64,000 bases of DNA from Mycolicibacterium sp. CBMA 226 (GTDB lineage: Bacteria; Actinomycetota; Actinomycetes; Mycobacteriales; Mycobacteriaceae), in assembly GCF_009729075.1 (NCBI RefSeq), contig NZ_VTGY01000013.1, positions 124,001 to 188,000 of the forward strand. Reading direction: 5' to 3'. This document shows positions 42,461 to 52,589 of this stretch, one piece after another. The notes beneath the pieces were generated by a model. That model did no database searches. It had not been told where the DNA came from and saw nothing but the letters and a program-made list of their open reading frames with translations. A program made the position numbers and the translations under genes. The number at the start of each line of letters is the position of its first letter. Positions within the stretch are counted from its first letter, which is position 1.

Positions 42461-43084
42461 TCAGCGCGGACCGAACTGCCGGTCCCCCGCATCGCCCAGT
42501 CCCGGCACGATGTAGGCGTCAGTGTTCAATCCACCATCGATGGTGGCCGTGAAGAGTCGCAACGACGGAACTGCCTTCTCCACCAACGCAATTCCTTCGG
42601 GCGCACACACCACACACACGGCCGTGATGTCGTCCGCGCCGCGGTCGAGCAGCAGCTGCAGGGTGTACACCATCGACCCACCGGTGGCCAGCATCGGATC
42701 GAGCACCATCACCGGCCGCCCACTGAGGTCCGCCGGCAACGACTCCAGGTACGGCGTCGGTTGGTGCGTCGTCTCATCACGGGCCATGCCGACGAAGCCG
42801 ACCTGTGCCTCCGGAATCAGCGCGTGCGCCTGATCGACCATGCCCAGACCAGCCCGCAGCACCGGGACCAACAGCGGCGGGTTCGACAACCGCGACCCCG
42901 TGGTCACGGCCACCGGGGTCTGCACCGACAGCTCTTCGCAAGCCAGCGAGCGCGTGGCCTCGTACACCAGCATCAACGTCAGGTCGCGCAGCGCGGCCCG
43001 GAACCCGGCGTTGTCGGTGCGCTCGTCGCGCAAGGTGGTCAGCCGCGCCGCGGCCAGTGGGTGATCGACGACCCGGACGTCCAT
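42461..43084 (-). CDS. upp: Uracil phosphoribosyltransferase
   Basis: A 207-residue type I phosphoribosyltransferase making UMP from uracil and PRPP. The PRPP loop is [13 protein letters not shown], the UPRT-specific [15 protein letters not shown] ends the protein, and [13 protein letters not shown] forms the second substrate segment. The start [15 protein letters not shown] gives the M. tuberculosis length; an ATG four codons earlier is less likely. Divergent from the EspC-like gene by 50 bases. Equivalent of Rv3309c. Confidence 0.95.
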   Translation of the reverse strand: MDVRVVDHPLAAARLTTLRDERTDNAGFRAALRDLTLMLVYEATRSLACEELSVQTPVAVTTGSRLSNPPLLVPVLRAGLGMVDQAHALIPEAQVGFVGMARDETTHQPTPYLESLPADLSGRPVMVLDPMLATGGSMVYTLQLLLDRGADDITAVCVVCAPEGIALVEKAVPSLRLFTATIDGGLNTDAYIVPGLGDAGDRQFGPR

Positions 43085-43134
43085 GGGCGCCAACATTAAT
43101 GGAACCGAACGGGCCTGACGTCCGTCTTATCCAC

Positions 43135-43440
43135 ATGGCTCCAAATCTGACCGCAAACCCGTCGGCCCTGCACACCCTGGCCGCGGACTACCGCGGCCAC
43201 GGCACCGAACTCGCCGCGCACGCCGCCGACCTTGCCGCCATCGCTGGGCAGTTCAACGTGTTCGGCCCAGTTGGCGCGACGTTCGCCGCCGCGCTGGCCC
43301 GAGCGACGCACCACCAGGCCCGGTTGGCACTCCGGCTCGGCGCGCATCTCGACACCGCCGGCGACGCGGCCGTCACCACCGCGGCCGACTTCCTGGAAAC
43401 CGACCACCAAGTCGGCGGCCGGATCGGAGCATGGCGATGA
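43135..43440 (+). CDS. EspC/DUF2580-like type VII secretion target
   Basis: A 101-residue helical-hairpin protein (MAPNLTANPSALHTLA) rich in alanine, without a signal peptide. The central GQFNVFGPVGATF turn lies between two helices, and the tail reads TAADFLETDHQVGGRIGAW, like the C-terminal helices of EspC/DUF2580 proteins that pair with a partner for ESX export. It overlaps the NlpC/P60 gene by 4 bases, so the two are cotranslated, as are ESX protein pairs. An earlier in-frame ATG at 43099 is possible. The exact ESX system is not known; no ESX core genes are in the window. Confidence 0.72.
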   Translation: MAPNLTANPSALHTLAADYRGHGTELAAHAADLAAIAGQFNVFGPVGATFAAALARATHHQARLALRLGAHLDTAGDAAVTTAADFLETDHQVGGRIGAWR

Positions 43441-44534
43441 CCGGCCCGCTGGCCTCGGCCCTGGCGGCGCCGATCCGGGAGGTGCAGGCTCTGGTCGGCC
43501 CCGGCTTCTCCGGTCCGGACCCGGCCGACGCACTGCGCGCCGTGCAGTCCGGACTCGACGACGTGGCGGCCGCCGCCGACGGCGCGTGGCAGCAGGCGCA
43601 GGGCCAGTGGACCGGCGCCGCAGCGGGCAGCGCGGATCAGTTCGCGAACGCGGCGGTCACCGCCATCGTGGCCATGGCGATGACGGCCGGGCAGCTCGGC
43701 ACCCACACGCAGCGCGCCGCTGCCGCCGTGGGGCGGGCCCGCGAACGTCTCCAAACGATCCTGCAGAACTTCGAGGCCAGGGCAGCCGAACTGGAACGCA
43801 CTCTCGAATCCCCCGCCGACGCCGCCGAGCTCATCGACGAAGCCAGCCGTGCGCTCGATGAGGCCATCGGAGTCGTCGACGAGCTGCATACCGAACTCGC
43901 CGCGCAGGCGGAGCAAGTCACTGCCGCGGCCGGCACTTCCTGGCCACCGGGCGGTGGAACCGCATGGGAGACAGGCGGTTCAAGCGCCGGCCCTGGCTTG
44001 AGTCTGCCCAGCCTGGGCACATCCGCCGGCTCGGGCGCGAATTGGGCCGGCGGACTCGGCGCGCTCGCCGCACCCGCGGCCCAAGCCACGCAGGCCGCGC
44101 TCACCCACCGCCGCCCGCCCGACCCCGGGAAGTTCGGCGCCGGTGAATCCGTCACGCTGCCCGACGGCAGCACCGCCACCGCACCGAACAAAGTCGCGGC
44201 CGATGCGGTGCGGCATGCCCTCACCCAACTCGGCGTGCCGTACGTGTGGGGTGGCACGACGCCCGGCGTCGGGCTGGACTGCAGCGGCCTGACCCAGTGG
44301 GCGTATCACGAAGCCGGGCTCGACCTGCCGCGGTTGGCGCAGGAGCAGGACGTCGGCGCGGCCGTCGACCGTGGCTCGTTGCGCCCGGGAGACCTCGCGG
44401 TCTGGGACGGTCACGTCGCGATGATCGTGGGCGATGGCCTCATGGTCGAAGCGGGTGACCCGGTTCAGCTGTCCCCGATCCGAACCACCAACCTGAATCA
44501 GGGTTTCCACGGCTTCTTCCGCCCGACGGCATGA
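43437..44534 (+). CDS. NlpC/P60 peptidoglycan endopeptidase with WXG-like N-terminal domain
   Basis: A 365-residue protein without a signal peptide. Residues 1-165 are helical, with a WXG-type turn at W58-T59-G60 and a long coiled region; 166-225 is a Gly/Ser/Pro-rich linker; 245-365 is an NlpC/P60 domain. The catalytic residues align with those of RipA: C282 (GLDCSGLTQWAY), H326 (WDGHVAMIVG) and E338 (LMVEAG), the H-to-E spacing of 12 being the same. The enzyme would cut peptide stems of peptidoglycan. The N-terminal domain and the EspC-like neighbour suggest export by a type VII system rather than Sec. ATG at 43437 is preferred for its 4-base overlap. Confidence 0.82.
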   Translation: MTGPLASALAAPIREVQALVGPGFSGPDPADALRAVQSGLDDVAAAADGAWQQAQGQWTGAAAGSADQFANAAVTAIVAMAMTAGQLGTHTQRAAAAVGRARERLQTILQNFEARAAELERTLESPADAAELIDEASRALDEAIGVVDELHTELAAQAEQVTAAAGTSWPPGGGTAWETGGSSAGPGLSLPSLGTSAGSGANWAGGLGALAAPAAQATQAALTHRRPPDPGKFGAGESVTLPDGSTATAPNKVAADAVRHALTQLGVPYVWGGTTPGVGLDCSGLTQWAYHEAGLDLPRLAQEQDVGAAVDRGSLRPGDLAVWDGHVAMIVGDGLMVEAGDPVQLSPIRTTNLNQGFHGFFRPTA

Positions 44535-44559
44535 GCGCGATGAGGAACGCGGCCCATAG

Positions 44560-44757
44560 ATGAAGCCCGAATACGACGAAGCGATGGCGCGCGCCCGCGC
44601 GGCGCTGGCGGTGCTGAACCGGGCGGCCGCCGAACTGTCGAAGCCCGACCAGGACCCCGAGGCCGCGCGAGCCGTGCTCCACCACCTGCACGACGATCTG
44701 CACCACCACCAATCGTCGAGCGATGCCCCCAGCGTGGCCCAACCCGCACGTCGATAG
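44560..44757 (+). CDS. Small helical protein, uncharacterised
   Basis: A 65-residue protein (MKPEYDEAMARARAALAVLN) predicted all-helical, ending in a histidine cluster (HHLHDDLHHHQSS) that could bind metal. It follows the NlpC/P60 gene by 25 bases on the same strand and may be the third gene of that operon. The stop codon lies inside the -10-like TAGGCT of the next gene. No family recognised; real but unproven. Confidence 0.5.
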   Translation: MKPEYDEAMARARAALAVLNRAAAELSKPDQDPEAARAVLHHLHDDLHHHQSSSDAPSVAQPARR

Positions 44758-44760
44758 GCT
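44755..44760 (+). promoter_or_regulatory. -10 hexamer of a leaderless transcript (Rv3311-like gene)
   Basis: TAGGCT, 7 bases before the ATG at 44768; no ribosome site is present between them. Confidence 0.45.
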
Positions 44761-44767
44761 GTGCCGC

Positions 44768-46051
44768 ATGGCTGCTGACATCGTGCCGGTTCGGCTCGGG
44801 TTGACCAATGGCGATCTGTACACCCTGTGGGCGCCGCTGTGGCGCGACGCCGACGATGAGTGGGAAGCGTTCCTCGGCCACGGGGATGACCTCTACGCGT
44901 TCGAATCCGTCGCCGACCTGGCCGCTTTCGTGCGAACCAACACCGACAACGACCTCGCGGACCACCCGAAGTGGAAGGCGCTCGGCGAGGCCAATGCCCA
45001 CCGGCTGCACCCGGACGAGAGCCACCTGCACGACCTCGTCGGCGTCCCGGAACTGGTCGCCGAGAAGCCCACCGAGGAGTCCGTCACCTCGCTGCGCCGG
45101 ACGCTCCAGGTGGTCGGCGCGCTCGGCTCGGTGTGCGACCTGATCGCGGTCGCGAAGTTCTTCAACGGCAACCCCGTGCTGTCGACGCTCGGCGGCGGCG
45201 CCGAGGCGTACTCGGGCCGGGCCGGCCGTAAGCGCTGGGCCGACATCGAGGCCGCCGTCGGCCGCAGTTGGGACCACGTGCTCGACGCCATCGACGCGCT
45301 CGTGACCACGCCCGAGGTCGACGCCAAAGCGGTCGAGAAGGCCCAGGCCGAGCTCGACGAGCCGGCACCCGAGCCCGAGGAAGACGAACTCGACGAGGTC
45401 GACGAGACCGACGTCGACGACGTCGTCATCGAAGACGAGGTGGACACCGACTCCGAGGAGGCCGCCCTCACCGCGCAGGCCGAGCGTCAGCTGCTCGGCG
45501 GCGACGAGGACTTCTGGGAGCGCGTCGGCATCGACCCGATCCGCATCATGACCAAGGGCGGCACCCTCTACACGCTGCGCTGCTACTACAACGAGCAGCC
45601 GCGGTTCCTCGGCCGCAACGGCCGCATCAGCGTGTTCGGCTCGGAGCGCACCCTGGCCCGCTACCTCGCCGACGAACACGAGAGTGACCTGTCGAGCTTC
45701 GAGGCCTACAGCGACATCCGCACCGCGGCCACCGACGGCTCGCTGCAGATCCGCGTAACCGAGGACAACGTCTACGTGCTCAGCGGCCTGTCCGACGACA
45801 TCGCCGACGGCCCTGAGGCCGTCGACCGCGAGCAGCTGGACCTCGCGGTCGAGTTCGTCCGCGACGTCTGCGACTACGCCGAGGACGGCACGGCCGACAA
45901 GTACCTGAAGACGAGCCAGCCGCTGGGCAAGTTCGTCGGTCACGTGCTGGAGCCCGAGACCGTCGGTGCCCCGTCGAAGCCGTACGCCGAGGCCGTCGCA
46001 CAGTGGGAGACGCTGGAGCGATTCGTCGAGTCGCGCCTGCGCCAGGAGTAA
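44768..46051 (+). CDS. Conserved mycobacterial protein (Rv3311-like)
   Basis: A 427-residue soluble protein. Two similar halves appear: an N-terminal part with VPVRLGLTNGDLYTLWAP and ESVADLAAFVRTN, and a C-terminal part with DPIRIMTKGGTLYTLRCY and SERTLARYLADEH, suggesting a duplicated domain. Between them is a strongly acidic linker at about residues 195-240 (EPEEDELDEVDETDVDD). No catalytic motif is recognised. Length and position, between the upp and add regions, fit Rv3311, which is conserved across mycobacteria. Its own -10 box suggests independent expression. Confidence 0.85.
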   Translation: MAADIVPVRLGLTNGDLYTLWAPLWRDADDEWEAFLGHGDDLYAFESVADLAAFVRTNTDNDLADHPKWKALGEANAHRLHPDESHLHDLVGVPELVAEKPTEESVTSLRRTLQVVGALGSVCDLIAVAKFFNGNPVLSTLGGGAEAYSGRAGRKRWADIEAAVGRSWDHVLDAIDALVTTPEVDAKAVEKAQAELDEPAPEPEEDELDEVDETDVDDVVIEDEVDTDSEEAALTAQAERQLLGGDEDFWERVGIDPIRIMTKGGTLYTLRCYYNEQPRFLGRNGRISVFGSERTLARYLADEHESDLSSFEAYSDIRTAATDGSLQIRVTEDNVYVLSGLSDDIADGPEAVDREQLDLAVEFVRDVCDYAEDGTADKYLKTSQPLGKFVGHVLEPETVGAPSKPYAEAVAQWETLERFVESRLRQE

Positions 46052-46109
46052 CGCCCAGGAAAAGACGAGCGTGCGATGAGTTCCCTGTGCCCCACGGGTC
46101 TGCACTGAC

Positions 46110-46949
46110 ATGACCCAGACCAGCACCCCGCCGATCGTCCGTCGTCTCGCCGTCCCCGGCGCCACATTGCATTACGAGGTGCGTGGCAGCGGGCCGGTGC
46201 TCGCCGTCATCGGTTCACCCATGACGGCGTCCGAGTTCGCCGCGGTGGCCGACGCTCTGGCCGCTGACCACACCGTCGTGACGTACGACCCCCGCGGGCT
46301 CGGCGCCAGCGCCATCGACGATCCCACGCAGGACTCCATCCCCGAGCTCCGGGCCGACGACGTCGCCGCGATCCTCGACGACCTGGGTGGCGGGCCGGCT
46401 GACGTCTTCGGCTCGAGCGGCGGCGCGGTGACGGGCCTCGCGCTGGCCGCCAGGTACCCCGACCGGGTGCGGACGCTGGTCGCGCACGAGCCCCCGCTGC
46501 TGGAGCTGCTGCCCGCATCGGAAGCCGCCAAGCAGCGCGCGGCGACGCACGACATCATCGACACGTTCCACAGCGCCGGGCCCGGCGCCGCGATGGCGAA
46601 GTTCATGGCCACGGCGGGGTTCGACGACGCCGAGGACGACGCGCCAGTGCAGCCGGGACCGCCGCCGTCGTCCGACGAGATGACCAAGCAACTCGCCGAC
46701 CTGTCCCGGTTCTTCAATCACGAATTGCTTTGCACCACTACGTATGTCCCTGATCACGAGGCATTGAAGGCCAGCCGGATCGTGGTGGGCGTCGGCGCCG
46801 AATCCGAGCATCTCATCACCTACGGCACCTCGCTGGCACTGTGCCGCCTGCTCGGCGTCGACCCCGTCATCTTCCCCGGCGATCACGGCGGGTTCATGGT
46901 CGCGGCCGCCGAGTTCGCCGACGCACTGCGGGCCGTCCTGTCCGACTGA
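46110..46949 (+). CDS. Alpha/beta hydrolase
   Basis: A 279-residue alpha/beta-hydrolase. The nucleophile elbow is FGSSGGAVTGLAL (GxSxG), the oxyanion region is VIGSPMTASEF, the acid probably lies in the segment before PVIFPGDHGGFMV, and the histidine is in GDHGG. It has no signal peptide. Related mycobacterial enzymes hydrolyse esters, epoxides or lactones; substrate cannot be assigned. It is followed by a long leader with hairpins and the second mmpS-mmpL pair. Confidence 0.85.
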   Translation: MTQTSTPPIVRRLAVPGATLHYEVRGSGPVLAVIGSPMTASEFAAVADALAADHTVVTYDPRGLGASAIDDPTQDSIPELRADDVAAILDDLGGGPADVFGSSGGAVTGLALAARYPDRVRTLVAHEPPLLELLPASEAAKQRAATHDIIDTFHSAGPGAAMAKFMATAGFDDAEDDAPVQPGPPPSSDEMTKQLADLSRFFNHELLCTTTYVPDHEALKASRIVVGVGAESEHLITYGTSLALCRLLGVDPVIFPGDHGGFMVAAAEFADALRAVLSD

Positions 46950-46990
46950 CACCGCCGTTCACCTGCGACAACTCGACCCCGGTTCCACGA

Positions 46991-47082
46991 GCTAAGAAAC
47001 CGCGTTGCAAAATTAGTTAGCAAGGCGTAAGAATTTCCCAAGAATCCGCTGAGTAAGCGGAGCCGCCTGCCAATGGCAGGCG
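46991..47082 (+). promoter_or_regulatory. AT-rich control region and two hairpins before mmpS
   Basis: GCTAA (46991-46995) and TTAGC (47017-47021) are inverted arms 21 bases apart in an AT-rich stretch; the same GCTAA/TTAGC pair occurs before the first mmpS at 24550-24582. Downstream are the hairpins CCGCT-N5-AGCGG (47046-47060) and CGCCTGCC-AAT-GGCAGGCG (47064-47082), the latter with a perfect 8-base stem. They may terminate the hydrolase transcript or shape the mmpS leader. Confidence 0.5.
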
Positions 47083-47180
47083 ATGGCAGCAGCTTGATCG
47101 TCGGGGTTCGGTCAGCGGGTTGAGCGGAGGGTGGTCGGGTGCGGTCGGTGTCGACGGGTCGGCGATTGAAGCAGGGGTCG

Positions 47181-47615
47181 ATGGGCCTGCTGAAGAAGGT
47201 CTGGATACCGATTCTTCTGGTGATTGTGCTGTCGGTATCGGGACTCGTGGTGTCGCGCCTGCACACCAAATTCGGGTCCGAGAACCTCAATGCGCACGCC
47301 GGCGCCGGCATCGAGATCGTCCAGTTCAACCCCAAGGTCGTGCTGTACGAGGTTTATGGGCCACCCGGATCCTCGGCCGAGATCAGCTATTTCGATCCGG
47401 ACGCCAACGTGCACTCGGTCAGCGCCCCGCTGCCCTGGTCGGTCACCCTGTCCACCACCCTGCCGACCGTCAGCGCCAACTTGATGGCCCGCAGCGACAG
47501 TGAGCAGAGCAGCGACCACATCGGTTGCCGCGTCACCGTCAACGGCACCGTCCGTGAGGAGCAATCCGCCAATGGCGTCAACGCCCAGACCTACTGCCTG
47601 GTGAAGTCCGCATGA
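47181..47615 (+). CDS. MmpS-family membrane/periplasmic adaptor (second pair)
   Basis: A 144-residue MmpS4/S5-type protein: a membrane helix (VWIPILLVIVLSVSGLVVS) and a beta-rich domain with FNPKVVLYEVYGPPGSSAEI, LPWSVTLSTT and the disulfide cysteines in HIGCRVTVNG and QTYCLVKSA. The ATG at 47181 gives the family length; a GTG 14 codons earlier is possible. It overlaps mmpL by 4 bases. Unlike the first mmpS it has no adjacent regulator gene. Confidence 0.9.
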   Translation: MGLLKKVWIPILLVIVLSVSGLVVSRLHTKFGSENLNAHAGAGIEIVQFNPKVVLYEVYGPPGSSAEISYFDPDANVHSVSAPLPWSVTLSTTLPTVSANLMARSDSEQSSDHIGCRVTVNGTVREEQSANGVNAQTYCLVKSA

Positions 47616-50572
47616 CCGAAACACTTGAGACACAACACAACACCACCGGCAAGCGGCCCAAGTTCGCGCATGCGCTGCGCATCCTGTCCGTGCCGATCAT
47701 CCTGTTCTGGGTCGCCGTCGCCGTCCTGGTGAACGTGATCGCGCCACCGCTCGAAGTCGTCGGCGAGCTGCACGCCGCACCGATGGCGCCCGAGGACGCG
47801 CCCTCGATGCACGCGATGAAGTTGATGGGCGCCAACTTCAAGGAGTTCAACTCCAACAGCACCATCATGGTCGTCGTCGAGGGCAAGGAGCCGCTCGGCC
47901 CGGATGCCCACAAGTACTACGACGAGATCATCCGCAAACTGCAGCAGGATCCCGAGCACATCCAGCACATCCAGGACTTCTGGGGTGACACGCTGACCGC
48001 GGCCGGCGCGCAGAGCGCCGACGGCAAGGCGTCGTACGTGATGCTCAACCTCGCCGGCGAGCAGGGCATGACGCTTGCCAACGAAGGCGTGGACGCCGTC
48101 CGCAAGGTCATCGAGGAGACCAAGGCTCCGCCGGGCGTGCAGGCGTACGTCGCCGGGCCCGCCGCACTGACCGACGATCTGCACGTCATCGGCAACGCGA
48201 GCCTGGTGATGATCACCCTGATCACGCTGGCCGCGATCGCGGGCATGCTGCTCGTGGTCTACCGCTCGGTCCGGACCACGCTGGTCCAGCTGTTCCTGAC
48301 GTTCCTGGCGCTCCTGACCGCACGCGGCGTGGTGTCGGTGCTCGCCACCCACGACGTGTTCGGCCTGACGACCTTCGCGGGCAACATCCTGACGATGCTG
48401 GCGATCGCCGCGGCCACCGACTACGGCATCTTCATCTTCGGCCGCTATCGCGAAGACCGCGGCATTGGCCTGGACCGGGACGACTCGTACTACGCCACCT
48501 TCAAGTCGGTTGCGCCAGTGATCGTGGGTTCCGGTCTGACCATCGCCGGTGCGACGTACTGCCTGAGCTTCTGCCGCCTGCCCTACTTCACCACGATGGG
48601 CGCCCCTGTCGCGATCGGCATGATCGTGGTGGTGGCGATCTCGGTCACGGTGGGCCCCGCCGTCCTGTACCTCGGCAGCCGCGTCGGCATGTACGAGTCC
48701 AAGCGACCGCCGCAGAGCAGGTTCTGGCGCCGCATCGGCACGTCTGTGGTCCGTTGGCCCGCACCGATTCTGGTGGCCAGCCTCTTCGTCGTGCTGATCG
48801 GGATCGTGGCCATCCCCGGCTACAAGCCCGCCTACAACGACCGCTACTACCTGCCCGCGGACGCCAAGGTCAATGTCGGCTTCGCTGCCGCCGACCGGCA
48901 CTTCACGCAGGCCCGGATGAACCCCGACATCCTGATGGTCGAGTCCAGCCACGACATGCGCAATCCCGCCGACATGCTGGTGCTCAACAAGATTGCGAGC
49001 AACGTGATGCACACCGAGGGCATCGCGATGGTCCAGAGCATCACGCGGCCGCTCGGAATCCCCATCCAGCACAGCTCGATTCCGTTCCAGACGAGCATCT
49101 CGGGCCAGACCAGCAACATGAACCTGCCGTTCCAGCGCAAGCAACTGGAAGACCAGCTCAGGATGATCGACGCGACCAACGTCTCGATCGACATCCTCGA
49201 GAAGCAGTACGCCCTGTCGCTGGAGCAGACCAAGCTGACCCAGGACTCCGACCGTAAGTCCCAGGAACTGCTGAAGGTGACCGAGCAGATGCGGGACAAC
49301 ATCGCGAACTTCGACGACCAGTTCCGGCCGATGCGCAACTACTTCTACTGGGAACCGCACTGCTTCGACATCCCGATGTGCGCGGCAATCAGGTCGGTGT
49401 TCGACTCCCTGGACGGCATCGACGAGCTCACCGACCGGACCGCAGATGTCCAGGTCAACACCGACAAGCTCTCCGACCTGGCGCCCAAGCTGACGGCACT
49501 GCTCCCGCAGACCATCGCGTCGATGAAGACCAGCCGGGACCTGTCGCTGGCGTCGTACAACTCCCAGAAGGCGCTCATCGACCAGATGCAGGCGATGAAC
49601 GACACCGCACTGGCGATGGGTTCCGCCTTCGACGGCGCCAAGAACGACGACCTGTTCTATCTGCCGCCCGAGGCGTTCACCAACCCGGACTTCGAGCGCG
49701 GGCTGAAGATGTTCATGTCGCCGGACGGCAAGTCGGCACGCATGTTCATCACCCACCAGAGCGACCCGGCGACCGTCGACGGCATCGCCCGGGTGGAGTC
49801 CGAACGCAAGGCCGCGCAGGAGGCCTTGAAGATGTCGTCGCTGTCGGACGCCAAGATCTACCTCGGCGGCGTCGCGGCGACCTACAAGGACATGGCCGAC
49901 GGCGCGCGCTACGACCTGATGATCGCCGTGGTGTCCTCGCTGACGCTGATCTTCATGATCATGCTCATCCTCACCCGCAGCGCGGTCGCGGCGCTGACGA
50001 TCGTCGGCACGGCGGGCAGCTCCATCGCCGCGTCGTTCGGGATCTCGGTGCTGCTGTGGCAGGACCTGTTCGGCATCCAGGTGCAGTGGCTGGTCATGCT
50101 GATGTCGGTCATCATCCTGTTGGCGGTCGGCTCGGACTACAACCTGCTGCTGGTCTCCCGGTTCCAGGACGAGATCCACGCCGGCCTGAAGACCGGCATC
50201 ATCCGTTCCATGGCGGGCACCGGCGGTGTCGTCACCTCGGCCGGGCTGGTGTTCGCGGCCACCATGGCCGGCATGATGGCGAGCAAGCTGGTCGTGCTGG
50301 CACAGATGGGTTCGACCATCGCCATCGGTCTGCTCATCGACACCTTCATCGTGCGATCGCTGCTGATGCCGTCCATCGCGGTGCTGCTCGGCCGCTGGTT
50401 CTGGTGGCCGCAGGTGGTGCACCCGCGCGGCAGGTACAACACCGAGAAGTTCGTGCCCAAGGCGTTCCAGCAGCGGCAGCACCAGGAGCCCGTGGCCGCA
50501 GGCGCCGGGGGCGGCCGGTCGGGGTTCGTCGATGACGCCCCGACCGACAGTTACCCGACCAGCACGGCGTAG
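47612..50572 (+). CDS. MmpL-family RND transporter (second pair)
   Basis: A 986-residue MmpL. Landmarks: [17 protein letters not shown] and [16 protein letters not shown] with the proton-relay D-Y pairs, a first periplasmic domain after helix 1, a second one with [20 protein letters not shown], and a cytoplasmic C-terminal tail rich in Q/H/G ([16 protein letters not shown]). It is of the same MmpL4/L5 branch as the first MmpL but differs across the helices, so the two pairs are not a recent duplication. It exports a lipid or siderophore-like molecule. The last 22 bases overlap add on the other strand. Confidence 0.93.
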   Translation: MTETLETQHNTTGKRPKFAHALRILSVPIILFWVAVAVLVNVIAPPLEVVGELHAAPMAPEDAPSMHAMKLMGANFKEFNSNSTIMVVVEGKEPLGPDAHKYYDEIIRKLQQDPEHIQHIQDFWGDTLTAAGAQSADGKASYVMLNLAGEQGMTLANEGVDAVRKVIEETKAPPGVQAYVAGPAALTDDLHVIGNASLVMITLITLAAIAGMLLVVYRSVRTTLVQLFLTFLALLTARGVVSVLATHDVFGLTTFAGNILTMLAIAAATDYGIFIFGRYREDRGIGLDRDDSYYATFKSVAPVIVGSGLTIAGATYCLSFCRLPYFTTMGAPVAIGMIVVVAISVTVGPAVLYLGSRVGMYESKRPPQSRFWRRIGTSVVRWPAPILVASLFVVLIGIVAIPGYKPAYNDRYYLPADAKVNVGFAAADRHFTQARMNPDILMVESSHDMRNPADMLVLNKIASNVMHTEGIAMVQSITRPLGIPIQHSSIPFQTSISGQTSNMNLPFQRKQLEDQLRMIDATNVSIDILEKQYALSLEQTKLTQDSDRKSQELLKVTEQMRDNIANFDDQFRPMRNYFYWEPHCFDIPMCAAIRSVFDSLDGIDELTDRTADVQVNTDKLSDLAPKLTALLPQTIASMKTSRDLSLASYNSQKALIDQMQAMNDTALAMGSAFDGAKNDDLFYLPPEAFTNPDFERGLKMFMSPDGKSARMFITHQSDPATVDGIARVESERKAAQEALKMSSLSDAKIYLGGVAATYKDMADGARYDLMIAVVSSLTLIFMIMLILTRSAVAALTIVGTAGSSIAASFGISVLLWQDLFGIQVQWLVMLMSVIILLAVGSDYNLLLVSRFQDEIHAGLKTGIIRSMAGTGGVVTSAGLVFAATMAGMMASKLVVLAQMGSTIAIGLLIDTFIVRSLLMPSIAVLLGRWFWWPQVVHPRGRYNTEKFVPKAFQQRQHQEPVAAGAGGGRSGFVDDAPTDSYPTSTA

Positions 50573-51636
50573 CGCGGTTTGATGATGTCGTCGATGATCG
50601 CGAGCCGCTCGTCGAACGGGATGAAGGCCGACTTCATGGCGTTGATGGTGAACCGCTGCAGGTCGGTCCAGCCGTAGCCGAACTCTTTCACCAGATGCGC
50701 CATCTCCTGCGTCATGGTGGTGTCGCTCATCAGGCGGTTGTCGGTGTTCACGGTGACGCGGAACCGAAGCCGCGCCAGCTGGTCGAACGGATGCTCGGCG
50801 ATGCTGGCTGCGGCGCCGGTCTGCACGTTGCTGCTCGGGCACATCTCCAGCGGAATTCGCTTGTCCCGCACGATGTTCGCCACCCGGCCGAGCCGGAACG
50901 TACCGTCCGGGCCTTCCTTGATGTCGTCGACGATGCGCACCCCGTGCCCCAGCCGGTCGGCGCCGCAGAAGGCGATGGCCTCGTGGATGGACGGCAGACC
51001 GAAGGCCTCACCGGCGTGAATGGTGAAGCGCGCGTTGTTGCCCCGCATGTATTCGAAAGCATCGAGATGGCGGGTCGGAGGGTGCCCGGCCTCGGCGCCG
51101 GCGATGTCGAACCCGACCACACCCCGGTCGCGGAACCGGATGGCCAACTCGGCGATCTCGCGGGACCGGGCCGCGTGCCGCATGGCGGTGACCAGGCATC
51201 GGACCGTCGTCGTCTGCCCGGTCGCAGCGGCGGCCTTCTCCCCGTCCGCGAACCCGGCCAGCACCGCGTCGACGACTTCGTCCAGCACCAGACCGCCGTC
51301 GATGTGCAGCTCGGGTGCGAACCGGACCTCGGCGTAGACGACGTTGTCGGCGGCCAGATCCTCGACGCATTCGTGCGCGACGCGGTACAGCGCGTCGGTG
51401 GTCTGCATGACGCCGACGGTGTGCGCGAACGGCTCCAGGTAGCGGACCAGCGACCCGCTGTGCGCCTGGGTCCGGAACCACGTCGCCAGCTCATCGACGT
51501 CCGTGGTGGGCAGGTCGCCGTAGCCGCCCTGTTCGGCCAGCTCCACCACCGTGGCGGGGCGTAGGCCGCCATCCAGGTGATCGTGCAACAGCGCTTTCGG
51601 TGCCTGCTTGATCTGATCCAGCGTGAGTGTGGTCAT
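50551..51636 (-). CDS. add: Adenosine deaminase
   Basis: A 361-residue zinc enzyme deaminating adenosine and deoxyadenosine to inosine forms. Zinc ligands: [11 protein letters not shown] (the HxH pair), [10 protein letters not shown] (H) and SVNTDNR-type [10 protein letters not shown] (D); the catalytic glutamate and histidine are in HAGEA and GHGVR. It supplies inosine for DeoD. Tail-to-tail with mmpL, with a 22-base overlap. Equivalent of Rv3313c. Confidence 0.95.
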   Translation of the reverse strand: MTTLTLDQIKQAPKALLHDHLDGGLRPATVVELAEQGGYGDLPTTDVDELATWFRTQAHSGSLVRYLEPFAHTVGVMQTTDALYRVAHECVEDLAADNVVYAEVRFAPELHIDGGLVLDEVVDAVLAGFADGEKAAAATGQTTTVRCLVTAMRHAARSREIAELAIRFRDRGVVGFDIAGAEAGHPPTRHLDAFEYMRGNNARFTIHAGEAFGLPSIHEAIAFCGADRLGHGVRIVDDIKEGPDGTFRLGRVANIVRDKRIPLEMCPSSNVQTGAAASIAEHPFDQLARLRFRVTVNTDNRLMSDTTMTQEMAHLVKEFGYGWTDLQRFTINAMKSAFIPFDERLAIIDDIIKPRYAVLVG

Positions 51637-51664
51637 CCGTCCATCTTGCGCCGGATGGCGGCTT

Positions 51665-52486
51665 TTAGCCCGCCGGTTCCGCCGCCGGCAGCAGCCGGGT
51701 CCGGAACAGGTCCAGCACCTGGTCCAGTGCGGCCCGGGTGGGCTGGCCCGGCTCGTCGATCAGATGCTCGGTGACCACCGAGTGCGGTGGCATCAGGGCA
51801 TCCGGGTTGGCGTCGGCGTCCTCGAGTTCGACGGCGATGAAGGCGTCGCCGAGCTGCTCCCGCAGGAACGCGAAACGCTCTGCCGGGACCAGCTTGTCGC
51901 TCTTGAACCGCATGCCGATGACGTTGAGGCCGGCGGCACACCGCCCTTTCACGACCTCGAGATCCGCCGGCGAGATGTCGATGTTGTGACGCTGTTTGGC
52001 GGTCAGCCCCACGGGCATCGACGGCTGCGACAGCACCGGGGCCAGGATGACGTCGTCCGTGGCCATCGCCAAGGCGTAGCCACCGGTGAAGCACATCCCG
52101 ATCGCGCCGACGCCGGGCCCGCCGCAGCGTTCGTGTTCGAACCGCGCGAGCGCCCGCAGCCAATCGACCACCGGCGACGTCTTGCCGGTGGCGAGAACGG
52201 TGAATTCCTTGCTGACGCATGCCGGTAACGCCGATGCCATGCCCTTGAGCGCCGACAGGGTGCCGGCGTTGGGGTCCAGGCCCGGGATGCCGAACAGATG
52301 CGGCAGGACGGCCGTACACCCCAGATCGGCGACCTTGCGGGCGAAGTCGAGAACCTTGGGCGTGATGCCCGGTATCTCGGCGATCACGATGACGGCCGGA
52401 CCGGTACCGCGGCGGAATACGGTGCGGGTCGTGCCGTCGTAGGTGAACTCGGTGCGCTCGAAGTCGCGGAGGTCATCGTCAGCCAT
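51665..52486 (-). CDS. Dienelactone-hydrolase-family protein
   Basis: A 273-residue DLH-like alpha/beta-hydrolase. The nucleophile is a cysteine in [18 protein letters not shown] (GxCxGG), the acid is probably in the D of [10 protein letters not shown], and the histidine in [11 protein letters not shown]-terminal [17 protein letters not shown] is the first strand and oxyanion loop. Dienelactone hydrolases open lactones in aromatic degradation; no other such gene is near. It sits between add and deoA on the same strand, where M. tuberculosis has none. An ATG two codons earlier is also possible. Confidence 0.85.
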   Translation of the reverse strand: MADDDLRDFERTEFTYDGTTRTVFRRGTGPAVIVIAEIPGITPKVLDFARKVADLGCTAVLPHLFGIPGLDPNAGTLSALKGMASALPACVSKEFTVLATGKTSPVVDWLRALARFEHERCGGPGVGAIGMCFTGGYALAMATDDVILAPVLSQPSMPVGLTAKQRHNIDISPADLEVVKGRCAAGLNVIGMRFKSDKLVPAERFAFLREQLGDAFIAVELEDADANPDALMPPHSVVTEHLIDEPGQPTRAALDQVLDLFRTRLLPAAEPAG

Positions 52487-52589
52487 GGGCATGACCCTAG
52501 CCGTGGACCCCTACCAGAGCCATGGATGTCGTTTCGCCCACCGCGAATCGGCCACGGGCGCCAACGGCCGGCCGCGCATCCAGAGCCGG

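Noticed and set aside
47011-47033. Possible IdeR box (TTAGTTAGC...) before the second mmpS
   Set aside because: Only the left half resembles an iron box; the right half does not fit, so MmpS4/L4-like iron control is not supported.
47591-50842. A very long open frame (over 1,000 codons) on the minus strand across mmpL
   Set aside because: It mirrors the mmpL coding frame, has a His/Arg/Asp-rich composition typical of antisense frames in GC-rich DNA, and no domain.
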